Assembly: GCA_021432635.1 (NCBI GenBank)
Contig: MU270103.1
Coordinates: 62,001-126,000, forward strand
DNA length: 64,000 nt
Reading direction: 5' to 3'
From: Thozetella sp. PMI_491
Taxonomy: Eukaryota > Ascomycota > Sordariomycetes > Chaetosphaeriales > Chaetosphaeriaceae
The notes beneath the pieces are model-generated. The model was not told where the DNA came from, ran no database searches, and saw nothing but the letters and a program-made list of their open reading frames with translations. Positions 10,032-23,281 of this stretch are shown piece after piece. The position numbers and the translations under genes are program-made. Numbering within the stretch: position 1 is the stretch's first letter; the number at the start of each line of letters is the position of its first letter.

Positions 10032-13000
10032 GTACCCCATTTGGGACACCCGGGGGACCAGACCGCGTTAGCAGGGAACTTCATTACTCTCCCCCCCTTC
10101 CCCCTTCCTTTTTTTCCCCCCTCCCCCCTGCCCACCTTTGCAAAACTAAAACTCAGCACAATAGCGCGTGGGCGGGTTTCTGCTGCCTCGTCGCCCTTAT
10201 CGGATCTATGCTCCTTCCGCACAGACATGCTCTAGACTATGCTCAACTGCTCTACAGGCCTGACCCCGATTGCAAGTTGCGGGGGAAACTCTCTCTGCAG
10301 CTCTGCTTTCCCGGGGACGCAGCGGCGGGAGATGGGCGTTGGCGGCAGGGCGCGTTGTCCTGAAATCCCCTTTCCCGTCTCTGCTTCGTGCCGAGTCCCC
10401 TGGTCACGTTGATCCAAAACAGGAAGAGAGGGAAAAGGGGGGGGGGCCAACACTGCCTTGCTCCTCCTTTGTCTCGAGCCCAAATGTGCTCTTGACCTTC
10501 TCTTTGAGCTGCCTCGTCTCTCCTAGATGCCGTCCTCAGTAGGAGGCCGCGAGCTGCCGTAGACTGCGTCGCTGACCGCCAAAGTGTCATGCAGGAGGGT
10601 TGATAACCCCTCTCTTCGACTGGCCTTGACTGGCAGCCTTCCCAGATTCCCAGAGTTGACGCGACGGCGACTGGAGGTAGCCGGCTTCCTGCACCTCCCT
10701 GGGGTGTCTAGCTGCAGCTTAGCCTTCTCGGTCAGCCATCGGGGACTTGTATGGTTCCGCTCTCTAAGCCAAACCAGGTCCTGGAGAGACGCGACTAGTT
10801 CCGCGATCCTCGAGCTTCGTCTTGGTGCGAGCTGAGCGAGCGAGACAACTCCGCTCCTTCGCCCCACGATCTGGCCAAATTTTCTTTTATTCCTTGAGGC
10901 GCATTGCCACACGATATCGCCAACAAGCTCCTATTTTCTTTGACCAAGTCCCCATGCTCCGACATCCCCTCAGAGAGCCAAGATAACACAGAGACTGTCA
11001 GCATGCCCAGAACCCCCCCCCCCAGAGCAAGCTCGCGAGCTACTGTACTGTACCCCCTCCCTCCCCTGGGATCCCCGACCAAGGAACTCCATCCTAAAAA
11101 AGTGAGCTCCTTACCAATCTACACTCGTGTTGGCCGGCCCCCCATCTTGAGCCCGAAGACCCTCGCGCTCCACCCCTCCTTCTGGGAGGGGCATGCCGAG
11201 GAGAGCTAACAAACTTTTCGCACACTACCAATGGGCCTTTGGGGCGCCCACGTCCGCTTGGCGCCGGCCTCGTGTGAGGGAGGTGTCATGTTTAGGCTTG
11301 TTTGCCGCTCACTCGATCGTCGGCAGAAGAGCCTTAGTCGTAGCCTAGCTGCTCATTCGTCCACCCAAAGTCCACCCCCTACCCCCTCCCTACCCATTGC
11401 CTCCATTCCAATTCCGATCCATAACCACCAGCACCAACAGGAGAGGCGCTCAGCAGATGAGTGGTCGCAGCCCGGCGGCCCAGGTTTCAGCGATTAATTC
11501 TAGAGACGCACCCCCCCTGCTCCTTCCCTTGTCCCCCTTCCCAATTGCTGCGGGGCCTTGACCCGAGAAAGATTATCGAAATGTCGTCCCTCTTCCCTTC
11601 CATGCGGGCATCCAGGCAAGATGAGTTCGATAGTTAGATGGTAATATATCTAATAATACCTTGCGGGCCTGGGCCTCCCGCATCCCGGCGGCATCTCGCC
11701 CGTCGTCACGCCGCTCCTGCTCTCGCCGCGCGACGCGTTCTCTCACCTGCCTCGCCTAAATACATCAAGCCCACCGTTGTCCAAACCCAGCAAAGCGAAA
11801 GGCCGGCCGTCCCTTGCTCTTTCTTCCACTCTGGGGATGCGCGCATATTCGCGCCACGACACAGGGCAATGGGCCAAGACACTTGGCCCCACGCGCGCCC
11901 GGGTGGTCCGGCGGGCTACGCCGGTGTGGGCTCCAGTCTACCGATGCCCCTCCTTTCGCAATGAGTTCGCCGCGCCTTGCCCCTCCACCACCGATGTTGT
12001 CATCGCGCGTGGGCGTTACGGGGGCGCTGGGCAAGATCGTGGTCGCATTGGAGTCACATGACCCCATCCCCTGGTAGCTCTGCCAATGTCGATGGAGCAC
12101 GTCAATACCCGCGCCCCATATTCAGACTCAAACGAGGACCTGCGGTTGTAGACCCCTGTCTGCTGGCTGAGATCGCACCAATGGCCCGGGTGCTAGATCA
12201 TCGACAGCACGCCAACTTGGCTTGCCAATCGCTGCCATCCCGCTAGTTCGCCTTGCTCGCCTTGCGACGAGGGTGTTCCCTCTCCAGATGCGCAACTCTC
12301 GGGTGCAGCCGGGCTAGACAGCGAACGCCGCATAGCTACCTGGGTATCTACGCTCCTAAACCGCTGGCCTGCCCCTTCGGCCTCTAAGCAGAGCAGAGCT
12401 CTAGATGGTCGATTGGTGGCAGCTGCGAGCTCTGAGGTGGGCAGGCGTAGTGCATCCCTCTAGGAGAAGACCCTTGTGCACCGATTCCGCCAATCAGTAT
12501 AAGCAGCATCAGTCGATCGTCTTAGACGGAGCCGAAAAAGATGTCACCTGCGAGGCCAGCCAAGCTAGATGCGACCAAGAGCTGGATGAGAATTGGCACT
12601 GGAAGACCCCGTGATAGCGGGATATTGGCCTTGGCATTCTCGCTCCCGTGTGTCGCGGGGAGAGCCTTTCTCGGGCAATCCCCCCGCTGCTGTCGGTGCT
12701 GGGCGAGCTGGGCAGTCCCCCCGAGGCAAGTAAGTGATCGACGTAGGGCGTGGGGGTATCTTGGCCGCGGCAGCTCGACCTAGTCAGGAGTGAGGGAAAA
12801 GGGCCTTGGATTTGTCCCTCCTCGATAGTCCTCCCAAACACGGGAACGGTTAGTAGCATAGGGCCACCCCTGTACGGCTAGAGACCGTCTCGACTCTAGC
12901 TACGCATATTTCGATCATGCGAGGTGAGTTGCCCGAGGAGTGGCTAGGCGACCCATGCCAGCGTCCTTGGCTAGGGTCAGACAGAGGATACGCAGAGGTA

Positions 13001-13410
13001 CGTAATCTGATTTCGGGCGGGACGATCACAGGAACATGTCGGCTACCTGTTCCACCTACCGCATTCCAAGCTCCCAGGCCTGGCGGGGCATGAGCCATCT
13101 CTTGTACTACAGGCCAATGCGATCATCGGGGAAACCAACCACGGTAGGCGGCAGTAAGCCAACTTTTGGAGGATCATGTACAGGTCGTATATTGGCACAA
13201 GGAGGGGGAGCTAGCTAGCTAGCGACGAGCGAACCGGTCCACAAGATCGCCTTCCCAGGGAAGGACCGAGAGAGAGAGAGAGAGAAAAAAACACACAGAA
13301 AAGCTAGCTAAGGGGTCGAGCAAAGCATGAAAAGAAATGAAATGGGCGGCTGCCCCCCCAAAAAAGGAATGCGAAGCGATATACTCGTACAAAAAACAGC
13401 CATTATCCAT
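9986..13410. other. Intergenic, no recognisable gene
   Basis: About 3.4 kb downstream (3' side) of the NTO1-like gene. Open frames on both strands are short and of unlikely composition. A (GA)n run sits at about 13268-13285, close to the 3' end of the NTO1-like gene. Nothing else supportable is seen. Confidence 0.5.
13268..13285. repeat. (GA)n microsatellite
   Basis: A short run of GA dinucleotides followed by a run of A and a short CA run, about 125 bp beyond the stop codon of the NTO1-like gene. Confidence 0.8.
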
Positions 13411-16400
13411 CTAACGCCTCCGGGCGGATGAACGAACACCCTTCCGGAACTTGGTCGGGCTTGTCTTCTTCTTCGACGACGATGTCGGGGGCGTCCCGTG
13501 TGGTGACGCCGTGATGGTCTCATCGTCAACGTCAAACTCGAGACCCTTGAGCCTCTCCTCATCCATGTCACTAAGCTCTTCGCTTGAGCTCCGGGCGGTA
13601 TCCCTGCCGCTCCATTGCTCAACCGCTGTGGTACCTTCCAGATCAAAGCCTTTTAGATACCAATGCAAACCACCGTCGCTGAGAACATCCGTCTGGGCTC
13701 TGGACAGACTACCATTGGACTGGGGAGGTGTTAGAGGCCCAGAGTTCGGCGGGTGGAGGCCGGGGCCAAATCCATTGATGGCCGGTGGAGAGGCCGAGTC
13801 TTTCTGGCGATTCCCTAGTTGGTTCTCAGCGTTCTTGCCGTTGGCACCTTCTCCGGCCACAGAGGCATTGGAAGAGACGATGCCATTGACCTTGGCGCTC
13901 TCCTCGGCCTCGGATGTGCCGACGTCAATGCTTCGTTCCCCCTCAGCTTTCGTATTGACCGCTGTCGCTTCGACCTCTTCGTCATCGAGTACCTCGCCTT
14001 CGGCATCTCGCTCATCGTCGAGGTCCCGGACTATTATCTGAGCCTCTTCCGGAGCATCGGTCATCTCCACATCCTGGCTAGCTCTTACGGCTATGTCATC
14101 CTGAGACACGGTGATGGTCCGTTGGCGCAGCTCGAGGCTGGCATCTAGCATGGCCTCGAGCTCCTTCTGGAGGTCCTCGAATGCTTTGCTTATGATGTCC
14201 GCCTCATCCTTCAGGGCAATTTCTAACTGCGGCTGAATTGCCCGGAGTATTCTCTTGCCCAAACGCTTCCGGTCTCTGGCCTCGGCGTAGTTAGTGCTGT
14301 TCTTGCTCGGCGACACGTCGACAGCTTCAAGCCTCATTTCGTCAGCCACAGCCGGCCTAGATTCCGTATTGATGCCGATATTGATGATCTCGCATAGGTC
14401 AGTTGCGAAAGCGAGCGTGGTGGTGTAATGACGTTCCTCCAGCTTGTCCTGGAGTTTCGTCAAGCCCTCTTTGAAAACATTTTTGTCCAACCTGAAAACC
14501 TAGTTAGCCAGCCTCGACGGCCCAGTGTATGTGTTCTCAAAGACTTACGCAAACGCCTTTTCGATGACAGGCAAAAGGAGCTTGGAAACCGGGAAGTAGC
14601 AGGTATCGACGAAGTCCTGCTGCATCTCGGCAGCCGAGAGCTTGCTTGCTTCCCGCTTGACAACCTCTTCGGAAAGTGCCTTGAGCTGCTCGAGGTCCTT
14701 GATCAGGTTCTTTGCAAACTCGATTCTGCGCACGAGGCGGGTCTTGCCAGAAGGGCCCATAGCCGCGAAATTGCGGCGCGTGAGCTCCATAGAGGAGAAG
14801 GTCTCCATCTGTAGCTGCAGCCGCTTGAGGAGAGCAGCGCCGCGACGCGCCTCACGCTTCAGCGTCCAGTACCGACAGGCTTCGGCAACAAACTCCTTAC
14901 GCTTCCGTATGGGGAAGCGTTGCAGTGCACCTTCGACTAGGTCATAGACAGCCTGAGGAATAATGGGCGCCCCTGAGGGCAGCTTCCACATCGGCTTCTC
15001 GGGCACACCTTTCTTCTTGTCACCCATGGCTGCTGCTGACATTTTGGCGCCCGTCAGCTGCGACTCGTCTGGGGGATGCTCAGTAATGGCGTTCTGATGT
15101 GATGCCGCCATCTGGGCCGCGGCGGTGTGACTAGGGGCCCAGATACGGCCCCTCATCGTCCGCTTGTAGAAGCGCTTGGCTTCTCGTGTAGCCATGCTGA
15201 CCGAATGCTCCTTAGAATAGTCGGGAGGGCAGTGCTTGTCGCAGAACGCTTTCAGGGCGATAGTACCATCCAGCACAGCGAGGGCTCCTTGGCTGTTCTT
15301 CATCTTAAGGTACAGCTTGCTCCGCCGTGCGCAGGTTACATGAAAGGCCTGGTAGCAGCTTTTGTTGGAGCATTGAATGCAGGCGCCCATGCGTTGGTTA
15401 CATATGTAGCACGTCAGCCTCCAGCGGGTTCTGGGCACCTTTTCCACCTCCATGACCGGTTCCATGAAGGTGTGGTTTCCAAGAGAGACCTCGGGTATCC
15501 ACATGGCACATAGGAGATGGGCCCATTTGGAGGAGTTGGTCTGCTTGAAGGCCCCGTCCGTGTTCGGGCAGAATATGCACGTCTGCCGTGTCATCAGTCA
15601 GGAGAAGCTCGAAGACCCTAAAGGTGATTTTGTAGATAGGGGATTAACTTACTGGGATGCCTCGCCCGATAAGTTGACACTTTCGGCAGAGCCACTGGCC
15701 CTCCGGGATGAAGGGAACGCCATAGCACTCCTGGTGGACTGCCAGGTCGCAGCCATCGCAAAAGACGATCGCATTCGTGTTCTCGCAGTCCCCATCGTCG
15801 CAAATGGCACATTTGCTGTCCTGCTCCTCGCCCGCCTGCGGCTCGCCATTAACGGCCGCAGCTGAGCTCGATCTCGGACGGTGGGTTTGTGGGGGCTTTG
15901 GATTGGGCTTGGGTATCCTCTTCTCCAGTGCATGCCACTCCTTCTCGATCTTCGTGATGGTAATCTCGAAGACCTCGCGGGTGATGAGCTCCAGCTCGCC
16001 TGCCTTGCGCTGGATATTGAGTTTCTCCAACCACATGTCGTCCTGCTCATCCATGTCATACTCCACCCGGCCGACTATGCCAGCGGTGTGCTGTATAGCA
16101 TCGCCATCTGTCTTGGAAGCAGCAGCTTGGTCATGCTCATCATCTCCGTTCCCGTCTGTCGCCTTCAGGAGCATGCGATCAGGCCGAATGAAGTTGTCGC
16201 TCTCTTGATAGCCCACGTTCATCATCGACTTGTCTACATATCTCGCCTGGCCGAATGTCTTGCTCTCAAACAGCAAGATGCGGTCCGTCCTGCGGTATGA
16301 TGGCTGCTTGAGATCCAGCCGCTCCTTCGGCGTTTGGTTATGAATGGGGAGGACCTTTGGTGCTCGCGGCGTTGCACCAAGGTCGACTTGCCGAGTAGCG

Positions 16401-17086
16401 TAGAGCGACACGGAGTCTCGCGCCGGCCTCACTATGCGCCTTCGGCTCGGCGTGTCAAGCAGCCCAAAGGATGGCTTCCCTTGGGTGGGGGTATTTCCGG
16501 TGCTCTCCAAGGCCGGTTCTTTGGTCGGAGTGCTCGTTCCGTTGAAGGGCGTTCCCGTCATCTGTGCCGACGGTGTCGGAGGAACAGATTTTACGGTACC
16601 GTCGATGTCGTCGGCAGAGTAGACCATGAAGGTTCCCTCGATGTCAAGGTTGGGGTGGAACTCCTCCCAGCCTCGTTCCTCTCGGGGCTTGTATCCTTCG
16701 CTCTGAACGACAGCGGCCGCGACGGCTGCGGCAGAGCTATATTGCATATCGTCATGATCGTCTCTATTAACAGCAGTGCGAATTCGTGTGCTAGGCTCTC
16801 GTCTCGGGTAAACGGTCGGGGTGGGGTTGGCGGCGCGATGGGAGCGTGGCGGGCGGACGGTAGTGGATGAAGCGCTCGTGGCTGCCGGAATCTCGATTCC
16901 ATCTTCGTCTACGAAGCGCCCTCCACCGCCGGGCCCGCCTGGGATGTATCTTCTCTTCTTAGGAGGAGGCTCTGACGCCGCCGCATCGGTTGCTTTCCTG
17001 ACGCGACCCGAAGTCGACGCGCCGCGCGCACGGCCGCGAGGACGGCCCACAGCGGCAGGCCGCGGTGTCGATGGCGCCTGTGCCAT
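13411..17086 (-). CDS. nto1: NTO1/BRPF-like PHD-finger protein of a histone acetyltransferase complex
   Basis: Encodes a nuclear protein of about 1182 residues related to yeast Nto1 and animal BRPF, scaffolds of MYST acetyltransferase complexes such as NuA3. Exons: 17086-15653, 15582-14549, 14491-13411; introns of 70 and 57 bp with GTAAGT donors. Domain order: basic Ala/Pro-rich N-terminus; an enhancer-of-polycomb-like region (about 240-400, with RRTDRILLFESKTFGQARY and DEQDDMWLEKLNIQRK); PHD1 at about 426-471 (CAICDDGDCENTNAIVFC, CDGCDLAVHQECY); a zinc knuckle; and extended PHD2 starting TCIFCPNTDGAF with CYICNQRMGACIQC, together a PZP module to about 613 that binds histone H3. A helical region follows, then an acidic low-complexity tail ending in RKGVRSSARRR. 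The first splice joins IP to TCIFCP exactly. The start codon fits the reading frame, but the N-terminus is not conserved enough to be certain. Confidence 0.92.
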
Positions 17087-20000
17087 CAGTTAGAAAGCGT
17101 ATCGCGTGCTTCCGCGATAAATGTTGATGGATGCTGTGGTGGCGAGGTAGGATCACCGCGTCGTGGATGCGAAACGAGGGGTCGCTCGATGGAACCGGGG
17201 CCCACGCTTGCTCATTTGATAGTTCTGTCCAGCTAAGATGGAAACCACGATAGCTGGAGCAGAGACCAGACGTGAGGCTGTTTGCGGCGCCCAGAGAGGG
17301 GAGTTGCTGGCAAAGGTGGTCGACGTGAAGTCCAGGCGAATGCGAAAAACACGCGCGACGATGGGGTGAGGTTGACCTGTCTGAACCGCGCTTACGTACT
17401 CCAATCACCATCTGCGCGGCGTTTAGAAATCCTGCGCTTGTGTCGTCAAGTGGGGCCTGCAGACCCCACTACCCGGAAAAGAAGCCGCGCGTGGCACGAG
17501 ATTCACTCATCGGGGATGCCTCGCTTCTTGGCCTTCGAGTTGGGGATTTCAGGCACGAGGAGAAGGAAGGCGCATCTGTGTTCGGGCTTTGGGAATTTTT
17601 GGTATAATAAAGAGGTGCAAAGCTCGACCCAAGGGACTGAGGACGTTCCAACTCGACAATGCCATTTATTTTGTCTTTGCCTAGTCCAAGCCCTGGCCGT
17701 TTGAACGATTCCCAAGGCCCATCTTCAATCGTGGATTGAGAGGATAGTAGTATTGCGCAGCCAATCAGGAGCTGATCGCATTCCCCAGAATCTTGACTCG
17801 ACACCTCTTCCCACATGCATCCATTGACACCCCGGGATGCCCCCTCCTTTTTTTTAAACCTCCCCTCCCTACCTCTCATACGTGACCTGCCAACCCGCCT
17901 GCTCGAGTCAGACGCTGTTGTCCAATTGACCTGCCCCCTACTTCTCGTCCCTCCTGCCCATCGGTGTATGCTCCCGTGGCCTAAGCCTTTGTTTCTCGGG
18001 CCTATCGTCGGCGTAGGACCACACCCCTCCCCGAAAGCTTCATCGGCCGATCGATTGGTAGCATTGGCGCCACCTTAAAATGAGCTTCGTTCGCGGCATC
18101 TCTGTCTCTCTCGCGCACGTGCTGCCCTAACCACAGGGACTATCTAATCCTCGGTGTCTCTACAGTGCTCTTTGGCGATGCTTTTTATGAGTACAATGTT
18201 GATTGCCTGACTTTCAATACGAAATAGGTGCTCTATACTGGATCGAATCTGCAGTCCGACTTACAAGCTTCCAGAATGCTTACGGGCGGCCAAGCCCGCT
18301 AAGGTCTTTGCAAGGGTCCCGTTTTGCAGAAGTGTTCTAGCCACAAATCGACCTCTATGACAGGCAAGACTGAGGATCGCCGCGTTCGGTGGGAAGAATT
18401 ACTTGAACTCTACTCCTCAGGTCAATGAAATCAGCGATCAGGACCTCCATGTTCATTTGTGAATCACCAGCTTTAATCCGCACCCTGCTAGCGAGCCAAA
18501 AACCCCCAGAGTGTTGCTGCCTTCGCTAACTGGCATTTTCGAGGCTCGTTGCCATTCTTAGCAATAGCGCGGCTTCGGCCACCCCTTGGAAGCGGAATCT
18601 TTCTGGCTCCGTAACAAGGTCTTTGTGTGTTAGTACACAAAATTGAGCCCACAGCAATTAATACCCTCGTTCCTACAATATTCATACCCACGGGGAAAGC
18701 TACCATCCGCCTCTCCACGAGGTTGGAGAACTCGGCTTGTACCCGCAGCGGCATCGACTGCAGGCATCGACAATTCGTTTAGCGGAAACCGAGCGCTATT
18801 GGTAGCTTTCTACCCGAGACAAATCACATGGACAATTCATTCGACCTTAGCCAGCGTCGTGGTCCCGGCTCTAAGGCTATCGGTTATGGTCTCGGCCCTG
18901 GGGTTATCGCGTAGAAACGGCTGCGCCGGGCTCGTCATTTTGGTGGTCCCATTTAGCGAGCGGAATGGTGAGACGCTTACCTAGCGGTTTGGTCGGCCCA
19001 GGAGATATCACGATCCAAGAAATGGCCCACGTGGAGTAGGGCGTTACTTACTTTGGCCGGAGAGGTCCACGCAGGTCTGCGACCTACGGTTTGCGTTCCA
19101 ACCTGGGCGGGGAATGGTGCGAGGCCGCTTCTGAAGCGTTCTTCATCCAGTTTTACTGCACATACAATTTACCCCCTGCCTCTTTTTTTTTTCTTTTTTT
19201 TTTAGCTTAGTATGAGACAAAACCCAGCCAGATATGAGGGCTTGAAAGCTAGTAAATGGTTCGGTAGGCTTGTTACTGGCCCCTTTGGCTCTCTGTTGGC
19301 CCTGTAAGCTACCCGTATATACGTTAACTACTTTTCTTATAGCCTATAGTAGAAAATATAAAGACGGTAGCCTTTTAATTCCCATAGCTAACAAACAAGC
19401 GGGGATTGTATTGTATTGAGAGGCGGCTCGCGATGAGTTCAGCGCTTGCTGTGCCGAACTCGGACGCCGGTGGGCCCCGAGAATCTCTTCCCGCCCCTAA
19501 CTCCACCTGCGAGGGAGTTCTCGGATGCTAGGGAGAAAACGAAACGGAAGCAAGACTTATGCAAGTTCTCTCGCGAGAACTCGCTTCCTGCAGCAGGTGT
19601 GGATCTGATCAAGGTACCTCTGCTCCATATCCCCGATTTTTTAGTGCGAAGGGTCCATCCAAGAGGGGTCCAGCAACGAAGGGCAACGGCCGAAACTTTG
19701 CGAGCTTCTCGCGGGGTCACCCAGAAGGTTGAAGTAGGTTGGAGGCGAGATTGATACAAAGTTGCAAAGAAAGTTTACTCATGAACTTACCTTGAGACAA
19801 GATTGGCGCCAGCACATGACCATAGGCGTGACGACAATGAGCACGCACTAGAGCTTGTACGAGAACATGCGATGCATGACCTAGTTGATGACTGATAGTT
19901 TGTAGGTAAGGGAAACTAAACGTGCAAAATACAGAACTGCCGGCGAGCTTTCGTGGAAGTGCGGGCTAGTGGTTGCCTTCCTCGGCCTAGGCTTATATTA

Positions 20001-20669
20001 GCGACCTTGTTTACGTGGCGAGCAAAGGAAGGCAGTGTAGGAGATGCCCAAGGAGGTTCGAAAGACAACCAGACGGGGACTTTACTGGGGACGATGTTCA
20101 AGGCGAAACAAGAGATACCCCACGGTATCTCGTCTCTCAATTCCTTTGTGTCTGTGTTTCTCTCTTCCTCTACCGCCGCACAAGCCGTCTTTTTAATACA
20201 GAAAACCAGCCAGATGCCACCGTGATCTGGGAAGCTGCTAGCGTGGCATCCCAACCGCCAGCGGGAGCCAACATGTCTGGATCAGCCATCTACGCGCCAC
20301 GCGGAGAAAAAAAAAGACCTAGACACCCGGCCGCTAAATGTCGTAGATAAATCCTGTACCATCCCTGCCGGGGTCGTCATGAGGAAGAAAGGAAGCGAAA
20401 TGTTAACGACGAGTCCTAGCCGAACGCCGTATCTGTGTTCCCTGTAAACGCCAAGTACGCTATGCTCCGTGATATCTCAAATGCCAAAGACAAAACCATG
20501 ATTCTTGGAAAGAAAAAGAGCAATAACACATGTATAGATATGATGAGGTGGGTATTGCCTTGTGACGAAAGGCATGTTGGTGGCTGGTGGGCCTGCCAAT
20601 CGGAAAAGGTATTATGCTCAGAAAGCGTAGGTGTTGGGTGGGTATCACAAGTAATTCAACCCAAGTAAT
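17087..20669. other. Intergenic, includes a TA-rich patch
   Basis: About 3.6 kb between the LRR gene's stop codon and the NTO1-like start, both genes on the minus strand. No gene recognised. From 19183 a T-rich run (19183-19203) leads into about 200 bp that is clearly richer in TA than its surroundings (TAGCTTAG, TATATACG, TTATAGCCTATAG), which could be an old mutated repeat but carries no identifiable coding remnant. Confidence 0.45.
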
Positions 20670-23281
20670 TCAACCGAGAGTGCGGCCACTGTGGATGGCC
20701 TGCACGGTGGCGGCTCTGGGAGTTGTCGAATTAGCATGGAGGGGGTTGGAAGAGACGAAGGCTGTTGGGTGTGAGGTATCCCAGCTTTCTTCGGCGAGGA
20801 CGTGAAGGTAGTTGTCACCAATCTTGTCACGCAGCGCCTCGATTTTGCGGCGATACATCTCGCCACCGACATCCCATTCCTGGCTGCTCGGCCACGTATT
20901 CTGGATGGTCTGAGTCTCGCGTGAGGAGTAGATCGGCGACAGGGGCGGGATCATGGACGTATCAACCCTTGGGATCTCAGGCAGTTGGGTGTTGGGAAGT
21001 GGGCTCTCCCCTAGAATGTTGGCGCCAACCTTGGGGGTCTCAGGGCTATGAGAAATGCTGTAGTGACCGCTCGATGTCGCCGGCATCGAAGGGTCACTGC
21101 TCCCATATCGCTCAATAGGCTGGGCGTGAGGGATGGGATTCTCATTGGTGGCAAGATCCACAATGCGTCGCTTGGGGGCTCTGCGACGGCGAGTGGAACT
21201 CGTGTTCACCTCGCTGTTGGTAGTCTTGGGAACTGGCCGCTCCTTGCGGAGGACGGCAGGCTCCCGTGGCGCATCGTAGATAATGGCGGGCTTGCTCACG
21301 TCGATGGCAGGCATCTCCTGTGGTTGGGGCTTAATCACAGGGACGGCGAGGGGCTCAGCTACCCGATCGACGAGGTATTTCTTCTCCGAGTAACTCGGCC
21401 CTGTGCTGTCAATTGTGATGTCTTCGGTATAACCTGGGGTTCTGCGGAAGAGGTTGAATATCGTGATCCGGTAATCGCGATGAGTTCGAGCGAAGGGATT
21501 GCCCTCCACATAAATCTCACGGATTTCCGGCAGGCCAGTGAGACGTGCAAGCTCAGTCGGGTCAGTCAGGCGGTTGTCACGAAGATCGAGCCTCTCGAGT
21601 GGGTAGAGCTTCTCTATTCCGGCGAGCGACTGCAATCTGTTGTTCCTCAGGTTGATGGCCGTAATGGCCGGCAGGGGGTTCCTAGTTAGGGAATGGAGTG
21701 AGTCGATCATGCAATTGGCCAGGTTGAGAGCGCGCAACGCAGTCAGGTTGGACAGGCTGTCGGGGATCTGGCTGAAGAGGTTCGAAGAGAGATCAAGCGA
21801 GTACAGCGTGTTTGACAGGGGCGACAGGCTGTTGGCAGGGATCGACGTCAGTGAGTTGTCTGCCAGACTCAGGTGCCTCAGGAAACGCCACTTGGACGCA
21901 GGCAAGATGCGAGCGCTGAGGAGGTTGGAAGAGCTGCCCCTCTGGTGCCACGAGTCGGACAGACTCGAATGGGAGCTGCCCGAGCCCGAGCGGCGAACCT
22001 TGTATGAGCCTCGCATATTCGAGGAGCCATTGCGAGAGCTAGTGGGACGGCGCGGAGAATGGCTCCGCGGTCGGGTCTCCTTGGACGGCGAGGAAGGCTC
22101 GTCACTATCACCTCTTGGAAGCGAAGGGCGTCGACCGTCCCTGGCGCTGTCGTCATCGTGATAAGCGTCCAGCTCGCTGTTGAGCGAGCCTATCGGCAGA
22201 TCAGAGGTCGACTTGCGAGCGTCAGGGGACCCGGGGGCCGAGGTCGACTTCCGCAGTTCAATGTGCGGCATGGTCGGACTTCTCTTGGGGCTCACTGAGC
22301 CACCCCAAGGGACGGTGGGAGACACCTGCGTCTTGGACGAACGCCTCCGCCGCTTGTCCATATCATCCAGCACGATATCGATCAAGACGTCTGCGGGATC
22401 GTCCAGGCCGGCACGCCTGATTGTAAGGCTACGGAGCTGGTCCGCAAGTCTGTCCCAACCGAAGAACTGTCGGAAGTCGATGTCGGTAACCTCCAGAGCC
22501 TGCACGTTCTTGAAGACGTAGAGAGGAACAGCAGAGTCGAAGGGGAACTCCTCGTAGCCTCGAATGAGCCGAGCCCGCCAGTCTGGAGACAGCTTGAGGC
22601 AAGGAATCTTCGTGAAGGAAGAATACAGATACTTGAGGTCGGCTTGGATAGCCGCCTTGTGCCTCTCGGTGCGCGCAGCTGAGATACTGGAGCCGATGCC
22701 GAAGCTAGCCCAGAGAGCAGACATGCCAGACATGACGCTTCGGATGCTGGACACGGAACGTATGGACACGGCATCGGAACCGCGGCTCTTGGACCGCTGG
22801 GATTGGCCCAGGAAGGACACATAGTTGGCCGATGTTGTACTGTCATGGAGGTTCTCCAGGCGGACAGTCATCGGCCCCACGGGTATGCCCAACTCTTCAA
22901 AGCGCGAGAGCAAGTAGAACAGGTGGTGGGGAGTCAGAGCCAGTTTCGCAGACTTGACGCTGTGGGAGGTGAAGCTCAGCGTGCCGAGGGACAGGGCTGC
23001 TGCGAGAGTGCTCGACGTCGAAGAAGAAGTCGAGGGCCGTTCGGGGACGGTCGGGGAAGACGCGAGGGGGACCGTCGATACGGACGAGACGCTCTGGGAG
23101 GAGCCATGGCGAGGAATATTTTGCCTCTTGAACTGGAGCGCATTCGCAAGGGCCTTTTCGTGGGTGCGCACGAATGTGGCCAGTTGCTATGGACAGGCGT
23201 CAGCCTGGACTGCGCAGCAAATGGTCGTCCGGAACAGGATGGGCTTACCTTGACGAACAACTCCCCGTCTTCCGAATCCAT
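20670..23281 (-). CDS. Leucine-rich-repeat protein (nischarin/STK11IP-like arrangement)
   Basis: Encodes about 849 residues. Exon 1 is 23281-23249 (MDSEDGELFVK); a 62-bp intron 23187-23248 (GTAAGC to CATAG) leads to exon 2, 23186-20670. The N-terminal third has conserved helices (PHHLFYLLSRFEELGIP, then DLKYLYSSFTKIPCLKLSP). A Ser/Arg-rich, probably disordered stretch follows (about 270-430). Then come at least five leucine-rich repeats, such as LRHLSLADNSLTSIPANSL, LYSLDLSSNLFSQIP, ITAINLRNNRLQSLAGIEKL and LERLDLRDNRL, capped by a motif ending EIYVEGNPFARTHRDYR. The tail holds a basic patch (STRRRRAPKRR) and is otherwise low complexity. This fits fungal LRR proteins likened to nischarin or the LKB1-interacting STK11IP; the LRR part is certain, the cellular role is not. 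Confidence 0.85.
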
